DNA of 55,338 nucleotides from Legionella santicrucis (GCF_001468135.1 NZ_LNYU01000020.1:1-55338), one strand, 5' to 3'. Positions 18,827 through 28,070 are shown, counted from the stretch's first letter. Numbers and translations are program-made. Notes: generated from the sequence alone by a model not told the origin.

Positions 18827-19024
18827 TAATTTAACGTGAGTTCGGATAAAGAATCTATTTAGATCCAATCCTCACCTCGAACCGTTCGGGTTGAGGAGGC
18901 AAATGCCTCCTCTAAGCCTTATTAGCGCAGAGCTTGAAGGCTTAGAAACAGCGCTACGCGCCTCCTCAGCCCGAACAGTTCATAGTAAAACCTAGTTCTC
19001 TTATACGAAACTCACATTAAGTTA
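18827..19024. repeat. Nested palindromic element between recX and alaS
   Basis: The 341-base gap between alaS and recX holds a structured non-coding element. Outer arms at 18827-18849 and 19001-19024 (TTAACGTGAGTT / AACTCACATTAA-like) are imperfect inverted repeats. Inner arms at 18879-18900 and 18960-18981 match in 20 of 22 positions. A perfect GAGGAGGC-AAAT-GCCTCCTC hairpin (18893-18912) lies inside. This looks like a MITE or REP-type element rather than a gene. Confidence 0.65.
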
Positions 19025-19093
19025 GGGAATTTAATCTCGGCAAAAAGGATATATTCCAAAACTTAATAGTAGTGCCTATTCACTGTACCTAGA

Positions 19094-19564
19094 CTATGAT
19101 TCCTCTCCAGCATGGAGAGGAGATGTACCTTTTAATTCTTTTTTTACCTGAGCAATAATGTCCATACTAAAGCCACGATAAAGCAAAAAACGTTGCTGTT
19201 TTTGCAATTCGTCAAAAGACAAATTAAGCTGTCCTTTACTTTTTTTCTGCCAAACATTTACAGCGTATTGCAACCAATTATCTTGCTCCTGCTGCAAAAA
19301 CTGATGAATTAATTCCTTATCAATTCCTTTGTTGCTTAATTCTTGACTTATTTTTAAAGGCCCATATCCCTGACGAATACGCAAGTGGCTGTATCCCTCT
19401 ACAAAACGCCCATCATGTTGCAAACTCATACGTTGACATGCATCTAAGGCTTCTTTGACTTCGATAGAGCTATATCCTTTCTGTTTTAACTTATCATAAA
19501 GCTCTAACGCACTGTGCTCGCGCCTGGCTAACAAGCGCACAGCACTATCAAATGCTTTAGTCAT
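19094..19564 (-). CDS. recX: Regulatory protein RecX
   Basis: Small all-helical protein that binds RecA filaments and limits recombination. The 156-residue chain shows the typical repeats ([35 protein letters not shown]). The ATG at 19564 overlaps the recA stop codon (ATGACTAA), which points to coupled translation; an upstream start four codons earlier is less likely. A CCTCTCC / GGAGAGG hairpin lies over its own stop codon. Confidence 0.93.
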   Translation of the reverse strand: MTKAFDSAVRLLARREHSALELYDKLKQKGYSSIEVKEALDACQRMSLQHDGRFVEGYSHLRIRQGYGPLKISQELSNKGIDKELIHQFLQQEQDNWLQYAVNVWQKKSKGQLNLSFDELQKQQRFLLYRGFSMDIIAQVKKELKGTSPLHAGEES

Positions 19565-20600
19565 CAATAGTCTCAAATTCGTCTTCGGTAGCTGCAGGCA
19601 CAGGTAGCTTTTTCTCTAGGAGCTCAGTACGAATTTGTTGCTCAAGAGTCGCAGCAACTTGAGAATGCTCCTTCAAATACAAGCGCACATTATCTTTACC
19701 TTGGCCAATTTTTTCTCCTTTATAACTGTACCAAGCACCTGACTTTTCAATAAGATTGAGTTGGACAGCCAGATTGATAATTTCACTCTCACGAGAAATA
19801 CCTTCATTATATAAAATATCAAATTCTGTCATTTTAAAAGGCGGCGCTACTTTATTCTTAACTACTTTAACTCGGGTTTCACTTCCTAAAATCTCTTCAC
19901 CTTTCTTTATTGATCCAATGCGTCGTATATCCAAACGAACAGAGGCGTAGAACTTTAACGCATTACCACCAGTAGTTGTTTCGGGACTACCAAACATAAC
20001 ACCAATTTTCATACGAATTTGGTTAATAAAAATCACCAAAGTATTGGAACGTTTAATGTTAGCTGTTAATTTTCGTAATGCTTGCGACATTAATCGCGCT
20101 TGTAAGCCAACATGTGAGTCCCCCATTTCCCCTTCAATTTCTGCTTTTGGAGTAAGGGCAGCAACAGAGTCAACAATAATTACATCTACAGCACCAGAGC
20201 GTACCAACATATCGGTGATCTCTAAGGCCTGTTCTCCTGTATCAGGTTGCGAAACCAACAACTCATCAACATTAACACCCAGTTTTTGGGCATAGCTAGG
20301 ATCTAATGCATGTTCCGCATCAATAAATGCAGCAGTACCACCAACCTTTTGACACTCAGCAATAACCTGTAAAGTTAAAGTAGTTTTACCAGAAGATTCT
20401 GGGCCATAAATTTCAACAATACGTCCTTTAGGTAAGCCACCAATTCCTAACGCTATATCTAATCCTAAAGAGCCTGTTGAAATTGCTTCTATATCACGAG
20501 CTACAGTGCTGTCACCCATACGCATCACTGATCCCTTACCAAATTGACGCTCAATTTGCGATAGGGCAGCTGATAATGCTTTTTGTTTATTTTCTTCCAT
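19557..20600 (-). CDS. recA: Recombinase RecA
   Basis: ATP-dependent DNA strand-exchange protein for recombination and repair. The 347 residues show Walker [10 protein letters not shown], Walker [14 protein letters not shown]1/L2 DNA-binding loops ([39 protein letters not shown]) and the acidic tail DEFETIDD. The start is at MEENKQ; the adjacent upstream ATG at 20603 is equally possible. An extended model to 20660 adds a hydrophobic stretch not expected in RecA. I see no CTGT-N8-ACAG LexA box upstream, in line with the reported lack of a LexA-based SOS response in Legionella. Confidence 0.98.
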   Translation of the reverse strand: MEENKQKALSAALSQIERQFGKGSVMRMGDSTVARDIEAISTGSLGLDIALGIGGLPKGRIVEIYGPESSGKTTLTLQVIAECQKVGGTAAFIDAEHALDPSYAQKLGVNVDELLVSQPDTGEQALEITDMLVRSGAVDVIIVDSVAALTPKAEIEGEMGDSHVGLQARLMSQALRKLTANIKRSNTLVIFINQIRMKIGVMFGSPETTTGGNALKFYASVRLDIRRIGSIKKGEEILGSETRVKVVKNKVAPPFKMTEFDILYNEGISRESEIINLAVQLNLIEKSGAWYSYKGEKIGQGKDNVRLYLKEHSQVAATLEQQIRTELLEKKLPVPAATEDEFETIDD

Positions 20601-20883
20601 CATGTCATCCAGATAGTTACGCAAGATCAAAATTATCACACAGATAAGAATCAGCAGCAAATTGATTCATAAAGTTAGCCATGGTTTTTCTGAGTAAGAA
20701 GAATAAAACCAATAAAAGGAGTGAGCATCATGAGATTTTTTGGAACTACGCACACTCTTTTTTTCATAAAAAATCAATACATATTTGTGAATTTCATATG
20801 ATTCATAAAAACAACAAATTGGATTGTTTTATATCAATATAGTTATGTTTAATGAACTAAAAAAATATAACTAATGATTTAAT

Positions 20884-21475
20884 TTGGAGGATCATGTAAA
20901 AAAGTTCAAATGGGCAAATTTTTATAAGAAATATCAGAAAAAAGATGCCAATGAACCTAAAAACACAGTCGATACAGCCCCAAAAAATTCTAATTTGGAT
21001 ACAAGAGAGACTCATACTGAAAAACAAGATATTGAACATAGAATAGATAATTTAAAGGAGAAGATCTAAATAAACATTATCTGAATGAGACAAATCAAAA
21101 ATTTAAAATTTATCGTTATGATCAGGAAGTCTACGCAGTTCGTTATAATGAGCAAACTTTAAATCCAATTGATTCTGTACCTATGTGGAGTAGCCACAAA
21201 GGAGAACAAAAAGAAACCGCTGAGATGAAAAAATTAAGTTCAGGTTTATTTGGTACTGTATATAAAAAAACAGAAGAGAACGTCTTTAAAGTAATTGATG
21301 GACGAAAACACCCTGTGAAGAGACATACAATCTTGCTTTAAACGCTTCAACGGAGGTAACAGCTGTAGAAGAATTAAAGAATCAAACCAAATTTTTGACT
21401 ATACAGGAAAAGCAATTTACCCCTGACAAAGACTTAGAGAGTAGGTTTGCTGTTCAGATAGGAAAGAATACCTGA
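20884..21475 (+). pseudogene. Broken eukaryotic-like protein kinase gene (candidate former effector)
   Basis: Three consecutive open segments in shifting frames read as one decayed protein. Segment 1 (from about 20884, TTG or after the GGAGG at 20886) ends at TAA 21067-21069 with ...NLKEKI. Segment 2, in another frame, continues KGEDLNKHYLNET and contains KLSSGLFGTVYKKTEENVFK, a protein-kinase glycine-rich loop plus the VxK-like strand, then stops near 21340. Segment 3 (from about 21317) reads EETYNLALNASTEVTAVEEL and ends at 21475. At least two frameshifts are needed, and the C-terminal kinase lobe is missing. It overlaps the 3' end of the convergent pncC. Confidence 0.6.
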
Positions 21476-21931
21476 TAAAGCTTCCTGGCACGCAGCCAAA
21501 CGGACCTCTTGTCTATTACCAAGATACTGTTTTATTAATGTCTTAGGAGTCATGCCCAAGGCCGCCCAACCAAAACACACTGTTCCTACAGGTTTTTCAA
21601 TACTGCCACCATCGGGGCCAGCTATACCTGTAACTGCCACCGCAACATATCCTATACTATGCTGTAGTGCGCCAGTTGCCATAGCTTGAGCAACAGGCTC
21701 GCTTACTGCACCATATTTCTCAATCAGCAATTTTGGGACAGAAAGCTGTTCTTCTTTGGCTAAATTACTGTACGTCACAAACCCTCGCTCAAACCAATCT
21801 GAGCTTCCAGGAATTTCCGTAAGATAACTTGCGACAAGTCCGCCGGTGCATGATTCTGCTGTAACTAATTGCCAATTATTTTTTTTTAGAATCGAAGCAA
21901 TTCCTTTGATTAACGGATCAAAAGAGCTCAT
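21434..21931 (-). CDS. pncC: CinA C-terminal-type nicotinamide-nucleotide amidohydrolase
   Basis: Deamidates NMN to nicotinate mononucleotide in pyridine-nucleotide recycling. This is the stand-alone ~165-residue CinA C-terminal domain. Visible motifs are LVTAESCTGGLVASYLTEIPG (first half only quoted as TAESCTGG), the FVTYSNLAKEEQL segment, VAVAVTGIAGPDGG and KPVGTVCFGWA. There is no N-terminal molybdopterin-binding-like domain, as in E. coli PncC. Its position next to recA matches the cinA-recA order of many gammaproteobacteria, here interrupted by the kinase pseudogene. Confidence 0.93.
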   Translation of the reverse strand: MSSFDPLIKGIASILKKNNWQLVTAESCTGGLVASYLTEIPGSSDWFERGFVTYSNLAKEEQLSVPKLLIEKYGAVSEPVAQAMATGALQHSIGYVAVAVTGIAGPDGGSIEKPVGTVCFGWAALGMTPKTLIKQYLGNRQEVRLAACQEALSGILSYLNSKPTL

Positions 21932-21948
21932 AAATTTACCTAAAGTAC

Positions 21949-21979
21949 CCTGGGTTATGGCTTAAAGCCTTCACCCAGG
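21949..21979 (-). terminator. Nested hairpin downstream of the lipoprotein gene
   Basis: CCTGGGT / ACCCAGG arms enclose a second GGCTT / AAGCC pair. The structure lies between the lipoprotein stop and pncC on their shared strand. No U-tract follows, so it may be an attenuator or processing hairpin rather than a full terminator. Confidence 0.4.
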
Positions 21980-21988
21980 TTAAAAAAC

Positions 21989-22147
21989 TTAGTGATTTTG
22001 ATCACCAGCTGGCTGATTTTGTGCTGGTTGTGTTGTTGTAGTAGCATTATCTCCTCCTGCTGTTGGCTGCTTATTATCATGCCCACCACATGCAGTTAAT
22101 GCTAATGCCAAAAAACCTGTTGCAGCAATTAAAGCGAAACGGTTCAT
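21989..22147 (-). CDS. Small lipoprotein, 52 aa
   Basis: An ATG at 22147 with GGGAGA upstream encodes MNRFALIAATGFLALALTAC, a short signal sequence with a clear lipobox (LTAC, Cys20), then a mature tail of about 32 residues rich in Thr, Gln, Gly and Ala. No folded domain is expected. It resembles the tiny entericidin-like or anchor lipoproteins common in proteobacteria, but I cannot assign a role. It lies upstream of pncC on the same strand. Confidence 0.8.
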   Translation of the reverse strand: MNRFALIAATGFLALALTACGGHDNKQPTAGGDNATTTTQPAQNQPAGDQNH

Positions 22148-22256
22148 ATCATTCTCCCTATAAGTTTAATATTTTTTTTGAATCCCTTTTGATTTTAGCA
22201 AATAAATTTAGATTCAACCATGACCTGTTGATATTTCAACAAAAATAGTAAAAAAA

Positions 22257-22976
22257 TTATGAAACTCTCTTGTGTTTTCCGCTTAAAAAATTAACAATCC
22301 AATCAGCAAATACTCTGTCATCACACTTTAGTTGGAGTGACTTTAATCCTTGTTCGTATAATTTCTTATCAAGTTTTTGTTTTCGAATCTCAATTAATGA
22401 TTGAAAATAATTTTTACTAAATTCAGGGTGCCCCTGCACTGTAAAAAAATTATCACTGATCTGCAGCATATAAAAAGGACAAAAATCACTAGTAGCCAAT
22501 ACCTCTGTCTCTGCAGGAACCGCTATAACCTGATCTTGATGACTCATAATTAGATTAAGCGTTTCTAAAGTTGGATACATCCAAGGCTTACGTTGAGTTA
22601 TTTGGTTGACTGACATGCCTATTCCCCAACCCCTAGGAGATTTTATAACTTTCCCCCCTAATGCTTTAGCAATAAGTTGATGACCAAAACAAATTCCTAT
22701 TACTTTTTTTCGTGCCTCATAAAGACAACGAGTAAATTCTTCAAGTGAGTAAATCCACGGAAAATCATCGTTAACACCATGACGACTACCCGTAATGAGA
22801 TATGCATCTGCTGCATCAATACTTTTAGGAAACTCATTATTGCGCACATCATAGACTGTAAAATTCAAATCAGGAGCAACCTGATGCAGCAGTGTCTTAT
22901 ACATGTCTGAGTAAGTACCATGTACAGCAAGTAAACCTGGATCAACCTGATCACATTGTAGTATGCCAATATTCAT
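22257..22976 (-). CDS. Class I glutamine amidotransferase-like hydrolase
   Basis: A 239-residue stand-alone amidotransferase fold. The nucleophile Cys is in VIGICFGHQLIAKALGGK, the oxyanion-side segment is YLITGSRHGV, and the His-Glu pair is in VQGHPEFS. Such proteins are often named GMP-synthase-like, but no synthetase domain is present. As the last gene of a tight ALDH-ADH-GATase operon next to a glutamine-synthetase-like gene, it could remove gamma-glutamyl groups at the end of a glutamylation pathway. The gap to the dehydrogenase gene is 26 bases. Confidence 0.88.
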   Translation of the reverse strand: MNIGILQCDQVDPGLLAVHGTYSDMYKTLLHQVAPDLNFTVYDVRNNEFPKSIDAADAYLITGSRHGVNDDFPWIYSLEEFTRCLYEARKKVIGICFGHQLIAKALGGKVIKSPRGWGIGMSVNQITQRKPWMYPTLETLNLIMSHQDQVIAVPAETEVLATSDFCPFYMLQISDNFFTVQGHPEFSKNYFQSLIEIRKQKLDKKLYEQGLKSLQLKCDDRVFADWIVNFLSGKHKRVS

Positions 22977-23002
22977 GATGAATCCTTAAAGAGCTGAATC
23001 CT

Positions 23003-24208
23003 CTACATCACTACCAATCCAACAGTCGTAGTTTCCAAATGACGTTCATCCCCATTTATTGCTGCCATAAGAATAGCTCTATACTGTGATTCACTAAAAA
23101 TAATAGGATTACTTTGAGCTGAAGGATCTTCTGTTGCCATTACTGCGATACGCGTTACATGTTGTGAATCAATGCCTATTTCAGCCAAGCTATGCTCAAT
23201 ACCTAACTGTCTACGTAATTGTATTACCCAATCGATAAATCCATTAAATCCATCATCCAAGTGCAAATATGTGGCCAAACGCGCAATTTTATGTTCAATT
23301 TGAGGCCGATTCGCTCGTAATACATAAGGCATCAAGATAGCATTTAGCCGTCCATGATGGGCATCGTAAATTGCACCTAATGGATGAGCAAGTGCATGCA
23401 TTGCTCCTAATCCGCGCTGAAAAGCAGTAGCCCCCATCAAAGAAGCTACAAGCATGTGTGTTCTCGAGTTTATATCATTACCATCTTGCATCACTCGCGG
23501 TAAATGTTCCTTTATTAGCCGCATCCCTTCTAGTGCTATTCCTTCCGCTATTGGATGATAAGCTGGGGCAGAATAAGCCTCTAAACAATGTGATAATGCA
23601 TCCATCCCTGTTGCTGCAGTAATATTAGAGGGTAAGGTTAGCGTAAGTTCAGGATCAATAATGACTATACTGGGCAACATCTTAGGATGAAAAATTATCT
23701 TTTTTTGTTGTTGTTGAGTATCAACAATCACAGAAGCACGACCAACTTCTGAGCCTGTTCCCGCAGTACTCGGCACAGCAATAATGGGGGCTATTCTTGC
23801 ACTGTTTACTTGTTTCCAATTATCCCCTATATCTTCAAAATCCCATAAAGAGTGATTTTGCCCTACCATTAAGGCAATAGCTTTACCAGTATCCAAAGCA
23901 GATCCCCCCCCCAAAGCGATCACTCCATCATGTTGTCCCTGCATGTAAACAGAAACACCGGCCATCACATTATCACCTGTAGGGTTGGCTTTTATGTCTG
24001 AAAATAAGGCAACATGCAAGCCTGTCTTTCTACAATGTACTAGTGCTGATTCTACTATGGGTAATCGAGCAAGATAACTATCTGTAACTAACAACGGAGA
24101 TGTAATGCCTAATAAACGACACGCATCAGAAAGTTCGCGTATACGCCCTGCCCCTACACGAATTGAAGTGGGATAATTCCAATTAGCGGTCAATGATAAT
24201 AAACTCAT
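23003..24208 (-). CDS. Iron-containing (type III) alcohol dehydrogenase
   Basis: NAD(P)-dependent alcohol/aldehyde interconversion. The nucleotide-binding GGGSALDTGKAIALM lies in the N-terminal half. The metal-binding region shows TGMDALSHCLEAY, ALAHPLGAIYDAHHG and downstream His residues as usual for Fe-ADH. Length 401 is typical. It starts 12 bases after the aldehyde dehydrogenase stop, so the two are co-transcribed and probably act in sequence. Substrate is unknown; by context it may be a gamma-glutamylated amino alcohol. Confidence 0.93.
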   Translation of the reverse strand: MSLLSLTANWNYPTSIRVGAGRIRELSDACRLLGITSPLLVTDSYLARLPIVESALVHCRKTGLHVALFSDIKANPTGDNVMAGVSVYMQGQHDGVIALGGGSALDTGKAIALMVGQNHSLWDFEDIGDNWKQVNSARIAPIIAVPSTAGTGSEVGRASVIVDTQQQQKKIIFHPKMLPSIVIIDPELTLTLPSNITAATGMDALSHCLEAYSAPAYHPIAEGIALEGMRLIKEHLPRVMQDGNDINSRTHMLVASLMGATAFQRGLGAMHALAHPLGAIYDAHHGRLNAILMPYVLRANRPQIEHKIARLATYLHLDDGFNGFIDWVIQLRRQLGIEHSLAEIGIDSQHVTRIAVMATEDPSAQSNPIIFSESQYRAILMAAINGDERHLETTTVGLVVM

Positions 24209-24220
24209 TTATTGATTCCT

Positions 24221-25609
24221 TTAAGCAATTGTCTTTATATGGAATGACTTGGGCCTAGTAATTAAATCATAGCCAATCGAAGATAACGTACATCCACGCC
24301 CAGAATTTTTGACGCCAGTCCAGGCCAAAGCAGGATCTAAATAATCACAACGATTGATAAAAAATGTTCCTGTTTGCAATTGTTCCCCAAGAACAATCCC
24401 TTGTTCCATGTCTTTAGTGAACACTGTCGCTGTTAGCCCATAAATACTATCATTCATTAAGGCAATGGCTTCCTCATCACTATCAACAGACATAATTCCG
24501 ACAACTGGTCCAAATGTCTCTTCGGTCATGACACGCATTTTATGATTTACTTCAGTTAAAATTTGAGGAGCCATATAAGCAGAACCTGGTTGATCCATAG
24601 CAAAATTTCGACTGTCAATATGTGCTACAGCCCCTTGTGTAAGTGCCTCTTGAATTTGTGCGCGAACAAATTCTGCTGCAGAAGGACGCACGAGCGGCCC
24701 TAGAGTTGTTTCCGGATCATCTGGACGTCCAAGTTTATATCGATTAACAAATGCTACGGCTTTATTAACAAAATGATGATAAACTTCTTTATGGACATAA
24801 ATACGCTCAATACCACAGCACGATTGACCAGAATTAAAAAATGCGCCATCCATAAGTATCTCGACTGCATGATCAATGTTTGCATCAAAACGCACATAGG
24901 CGGGGTCTTTTCCCCCTAACTCCAAACCTACTTGAATAAAACGCCCGGCGGTTACACGTTCTACCATCTCGCCTCCAGCAACAGAACCTGTGAAAGCAAC
25001 ATGATTAATCACTGAATGGCGCAACATCTTTTCAGTATCTGCATGCGTCAAATGTAAATATTGAAAAACCCCTTCAGGCAGAGCCGATGCCTCAAAAGCT
25101 TGAGCAAATCGCTCAGCCACAAGCGGCGTTTGTGTGGAATGTTTGAGTATCACCACATTACCAGCCATGAGAGCAGGAATAATTGCATTCACAGCAGTAA
25201 GGTAAGGATAGTTCCAAGGCGCAATAACCAAGGAAACGCCCAGAGGTTCACGTTTAATGTAGCGAATGAATCCTGACTTTTCAGGTAATGTAATTGGAGC
25301 AAGTGCAGTACTTGCTGCTGTAATCATATAGCGTGCACGTTCCTCCAAACCATTAATTTCCCCCGAAGCATAGCGGATTGGCCTGCCCATTTGCCAACAA
25401 ATTTCGTGAGCAATCTCTTCCTTATTTTCAACTAAAAAATCGACAGCAGCATGACAATACTGTTCACGCTCAGCAAATGTTGTGGCAGCCCACCTTGTTT
25501 TCACATCTAATGCCTTATCAAGAACATATTGAACTTCACTATCATTTGCAAAAGTTCGTTCTACATATAAAGAATTGTCTATGGGAGAAAAAGCTTGCAA
25601 CATATCCAT
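24221..25609 (-). CDS. NAD(P)-dependent aldehyde dehydrogenase
   Basis: Oxidises an aldehyde to the acid. The catalytic Cys lies in NSGQSCCGIER, the general-base Glu in QVGLELGGKDPA, and the cofactor loop in FTGSVAGGEMVE. The C-terminal EETFGPVVGIM is present. The start at 25609 (MDMLQAFSPID, 462 aa) fits family length and follows AAGGA; a reading frame open further upstream to 25729 adds a Cys-rich stretch that does not look like ALDH. It heads the ALDH-ADH-GATase operon, downstream of the glutamine-synthetase-like gene, from which it is separated by a palindromic element. Confidence 0.93.
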   Translation of the reverse strand: MDMLQAFSPIDNSLYVERTFANDSEVQYVLDKALDVKTRWAATTFAEREQYCHAAVDFLVENKEEIAHEICWQMGRPIRYASGEINGLEERARYMITAASTALAPITLPEKSGFIRYIKREPLGVSLVIAPWNYPYLTAVNAIIPALMAGNVVILKHSTQTPLVAERFAQAFEASALPEGVFQYLHLTHADTEKMLRHSVINHVAFTGSVAGGEMVERVTAGRFIQVGLELGGKDPAYVRFDANIDHAVEILMDGAFFNSGQSCCGIERIYVHKEVYHHFVNKAVAFVNRYKLGRPDDPETTLGPLVRPSAAEFVRAQIQEALTQGAVAHIDSRNFAMDQPGSAYMAPQILTEVNHKMRVMTEETFGPVVGIMSVDSDEEAIALMNDSIYGLTATVFTKDMEQGIVLGEQLQTGTFFINRCDYLDPALAWTGVKNSGRGCTLSSIGYDLITRPKSFHIKTIA

Positions 25610-25668
25610 GCTGATCGATTCCTTAAATAACATGAGTTCTACATAAAAAATTATCTTAATGCACCCAC

Positions 25669-25764
25669 CCACTAAGTTCGATACATTGTTGCAAGCTCGG
25701 CAGTCATGTACTTGAGTACATTCCTTCATCTCGCTTTACTTGCGTCTTGTCTAGAACTTAGTGG
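25669..25764. repeat. Palindromic intergenic element between GS-like and ALDH genes
   Basis: Perfect 11-bp terminal inverted repeats (CCACTAAGTTC at 25669-25679, GAACTTAGTGG at 25754-25764) enclose about 74 bases with further partial symmetry around GTACTTGAGTAC. It looks like a small mobile or REP-like element. It could affect read-through from the upstream gene into the ALDH operon. Confidence 0.65.
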
Positions 25765-25787
25765 ATGACGCGGCATCGAATTAACAT

Positions 25788-27158
25788 TTAAATAATTTCA
25801 AAATAGCGATCTAATTCCCAGTCAGTAACATGGCGACGAAACTCGCGTTCTTCCCATTCTCGAGTAGCTGCAAAATGCTCCACAAAAGGATCCCCAAACA
25901 AGGAACGTGCAGCTGTTGATTCTTTAAGACGCTTAGATGCTTCCCAAAGTGTTTGCGGTAAAACAAACTCTTCTTGGTAGCTTTGTATATAAGAATTACC
26001 TTGAACTTCTGGATTAAGTTCTAGCTCCTGTTCAATACCGTATAAGCCTGAACCTAAAGCTGCCGCCAAAGCCAAATAGGGATTTGCGTCTGCAGAACCC
26101 AAGCGATATTCAATGCGCTGCGATTTATCATTTCCTGGAATAACTCTTAATGCTGCAGTTCTATTTTCTATACCCCAAGTAGCATTTGTTGGCGCCCAAA
26201 AACCAGGTATCAGACGCGTAAAACTATTCACTGTGGGAGCAACCATTGCCAGTAACTCCGGTATCAGTCTTTGCTGTCCGGCGATAAAATGACGCTGAAG
26301 TTTACTCATATTGTGTTGCATAGATGGATCATAAAAAGCGCTTCCTCCGTCTTTATGCCGTAAAGAAAGATGTATGTGCCCACTTTGTCCGGGATATTGG
26401 GGAGACCATTTGGCCATAAAAGTCGCCATTTTATGGTTATGCTGTGCCAAAACCTTCATAAAGGTTTTAAACAATGCTGCCTTATCTCCAGCTACATCAA
26501 TCTTATCTACTGCAATGGCAGCCTCTATAACTCCGGGGCCTGATTCTGCATGCAGACTTTCAATGGGAAAATTCATCACTTCACCCATCTCAAGAATTTG
26601 GTGATATAGATCGGCATGGACACTATTACGAATCATAGAATAGCCGAAATAATCAGGGGTCATGGGTTTTAAATCACGAAAGCCTTTAGCACGAATACTC
26701 TCGGGTGTCTCATCGAACATAAAAAATTCATACTCTAGTGCTGCATAAGCATCGAATCCCATAGCACCAGCCTTCTGAATCACTCGTCGAAGCAAAGCTC
26801 GCGGGCATATGACTTCTGCATCACCAGCAAACTCTGCCATGAATAAAAGTTGATTCTCCTCGAAAATAAGATCGCGGCATGTTTCAGGCAAAATGCGTAC
26901 TAAAGTATCCGGATAACCTGTATGCCAACCTGTGTATTTCCCATTATCATAGAGTTTATCTTTCGAATCCCAGCCTAAAATTACATTACAAAAAGAAAAA
27001 CCATTATCAAGCGCGGAAAAGAACTTATCTCGCCCCATGTACTTGCCAAGCATTACGCCATCCACATCAAATAAACCAACTTTGACATGAGAAAGATCGC
27101 GCTCCTTAACTATTTGCTTTGCTGCCTCAATGGTTTTAATATCTTTTGGAGTTAACAT
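25788..27158 (-). CDS. Glutamine-synthetase-like ligase (GlnA4/PuuA type)
   Basis: ATP-dependent ligase of the glutamine synthetase fold, 456 residues. The C-terminal catalytic domain shows the metal/glutamate-binding AESGPGVIEAAI, SGHIHLSL, the ATP/Arg segment NRTAALRVIPG and EYRLGSADANPYLALAA. The N-terminal beta-grasp region (VKVGLFDVDGVMLGKYM) is that of non-assimilatory GS-like enzymes, and I see no GlnA adenylylation tyrosine segment. With ALDH, Fe-ADH and an amidotransferase downstream, gamma-glutamylation of a polyamine, ethanolamine or similar amine is likelier than ammonia assimilation. Confidence 0.9.
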   Translation of the reverse strand: MLTPKDIKTIEAAKQIVKERDLSHVKVGLFDVDGVMLGKYMGRDKFFSALDNGFSFCNVILGWDSKDKLYDNGKYTGWHTGYPDTLVRILPETCRDLIFEENQLLFMAEFAGDAEVICPRALLRRVIQKAGAMGFDAYAALEYEFFMFDETPESIRAKGFRDLKPMTPDYFGYSMIRNSVHADLYHQILEMGEVMNFPIESLHAESGPGVIEAAIAVDKIDVAGDKAALFKTFMKVLAQHNHKMATFMAKWSPQYPGQSGHIHLSLRHKDGGSAFYDPSMQHNMSKLQRHFIAGQQRLIPELLAMVAPTVNSFTRLIPGFWAPTNATWGIENRTAALRVIPGNDKSQRIEYRLGSADANPYLALAAALGSGLYGIEQELELNPEVQGNSYIQSYQEEFVLPQTLWEASKRLKESTAARSLFGDPFVEHFAATREWEEREFRRHVTDWELDRYFEII

Positions 27159-27344
27159 GACATATCCTTTGTCTGTAAACTATAATTTACTGATAATAGC
27201 CCAGATTATGTTATTGAATCCAGAGTTATTTTTTTCAATTTTTGGGAATTTTAAAGCAGTCAATAATTGCGTAACTATTGCGCATACGGTATTATCTCCT
27301 TATTCGAAATACTCATAACGCAATCACTAACGAAAAATAAAATT

Positions 27345-28070
27345 ATGTCAAATCATATCATTGCTGATGTACCCGAATCCCTGGACCAATTTCTTCATCA
27401 AGTAGATTTGAAGTATCGACAATTTTTTACTTCAATTCCTTTATTCAACCCACAAAAAACAAGCGCATGGGATAGAGAGCAAAAGAAAATTTTTGCATCA
27501 GTTTTTTATCATTTACGAGGCCACTTTATCAATTTTCTTTGGTATATTGCTAATTTTTCCAATAACGAATTGACTAAAAAAATCATTCTTGAAAACATTC
27601 ATGAAGAATTAGGAATGGGGAGTTGTTTCTCGCATGAGATGCTTTACGAACGTTTTGCTAAAGAATGTGGCGTAGACATTCATGATGAAATAGTTAATGA
27701 AACTCATTATATCGCTTTTGCGAAAAATTTTAATAAATCTCATCTGCAATGGTTATCAGCACATGATGAAGACGAAAGAATCTCTGCTTTTGCAGCCTAC
27801 GAGCGTCTTGATAATTTAGACTATCCTTATTTAATGAAAATGGCGGACTCGATCCAATTAAGTCAGCATGCAAAAACATTTTTTAGAATACACACTCACG
27901 TAACACACTTTGATTCAACACTTAGCTTAATTCTACCTATTTGGGAAAAAACACCCGATAAAATAGTTAAATCATTTGACTTCATCTATAACCACCAACA
28001 ACAGATGTGGAATAACTTATCAAATTATATGTTCTCTTTAGTTGCATTAGAGTCCACAGAGGAGCGATGA
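27345..28070 (+). CDS. Heme-oxygenase-fold iron-dependent enzyme (TenA/PqqC/HDO-like)
   Basis: A 241-residue all-helical protein resembling iron-containing redox enzymes of the Haem_oxygenase_2 group. Candidate metal ligands lie in ENIHEELGMGSCFSHEM, in AAYERLD, and in the His-rich HTHVTHFDS. Such proteins use a diiron or non-heme iron centre for oxidation, amine cleavage or C-C scission, but the substrate cannot be read from sequence. The ATG at 27345 fits the family start; an upstream TTG adds 26 unlikely residues. It is divergent from the GS-like gene (186-base gap), so it may share regulation and act on the same kind of amine. Confidence 0.7.
   Translation: MSNHIIADVPESLDQFLHQVDLKYRQFFTSIPLFNPQKTSAWDREQKKIFASVFYHLRGHFINFLWYIANFSNNELTKKIILENIHEELGMGSCFSHEMLYERFAKECGVDIHDEIVNETHYIAFAKNFNKSHLQWLSAHDEDERISAFAAYERLDNLDYPYLMKMADSIQLSQHAKTFFRIHTHVTHFDSTLSLILPIWEKTPDKIVKSFDFIYNHQQQMWNNLSNYMFSLVALESTEER

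Noticed and set aside
20604..20720. Search for a LexA box upstream of recA
   Set aside because: No CTGT-N8-ACAG-like palindrome was seen.
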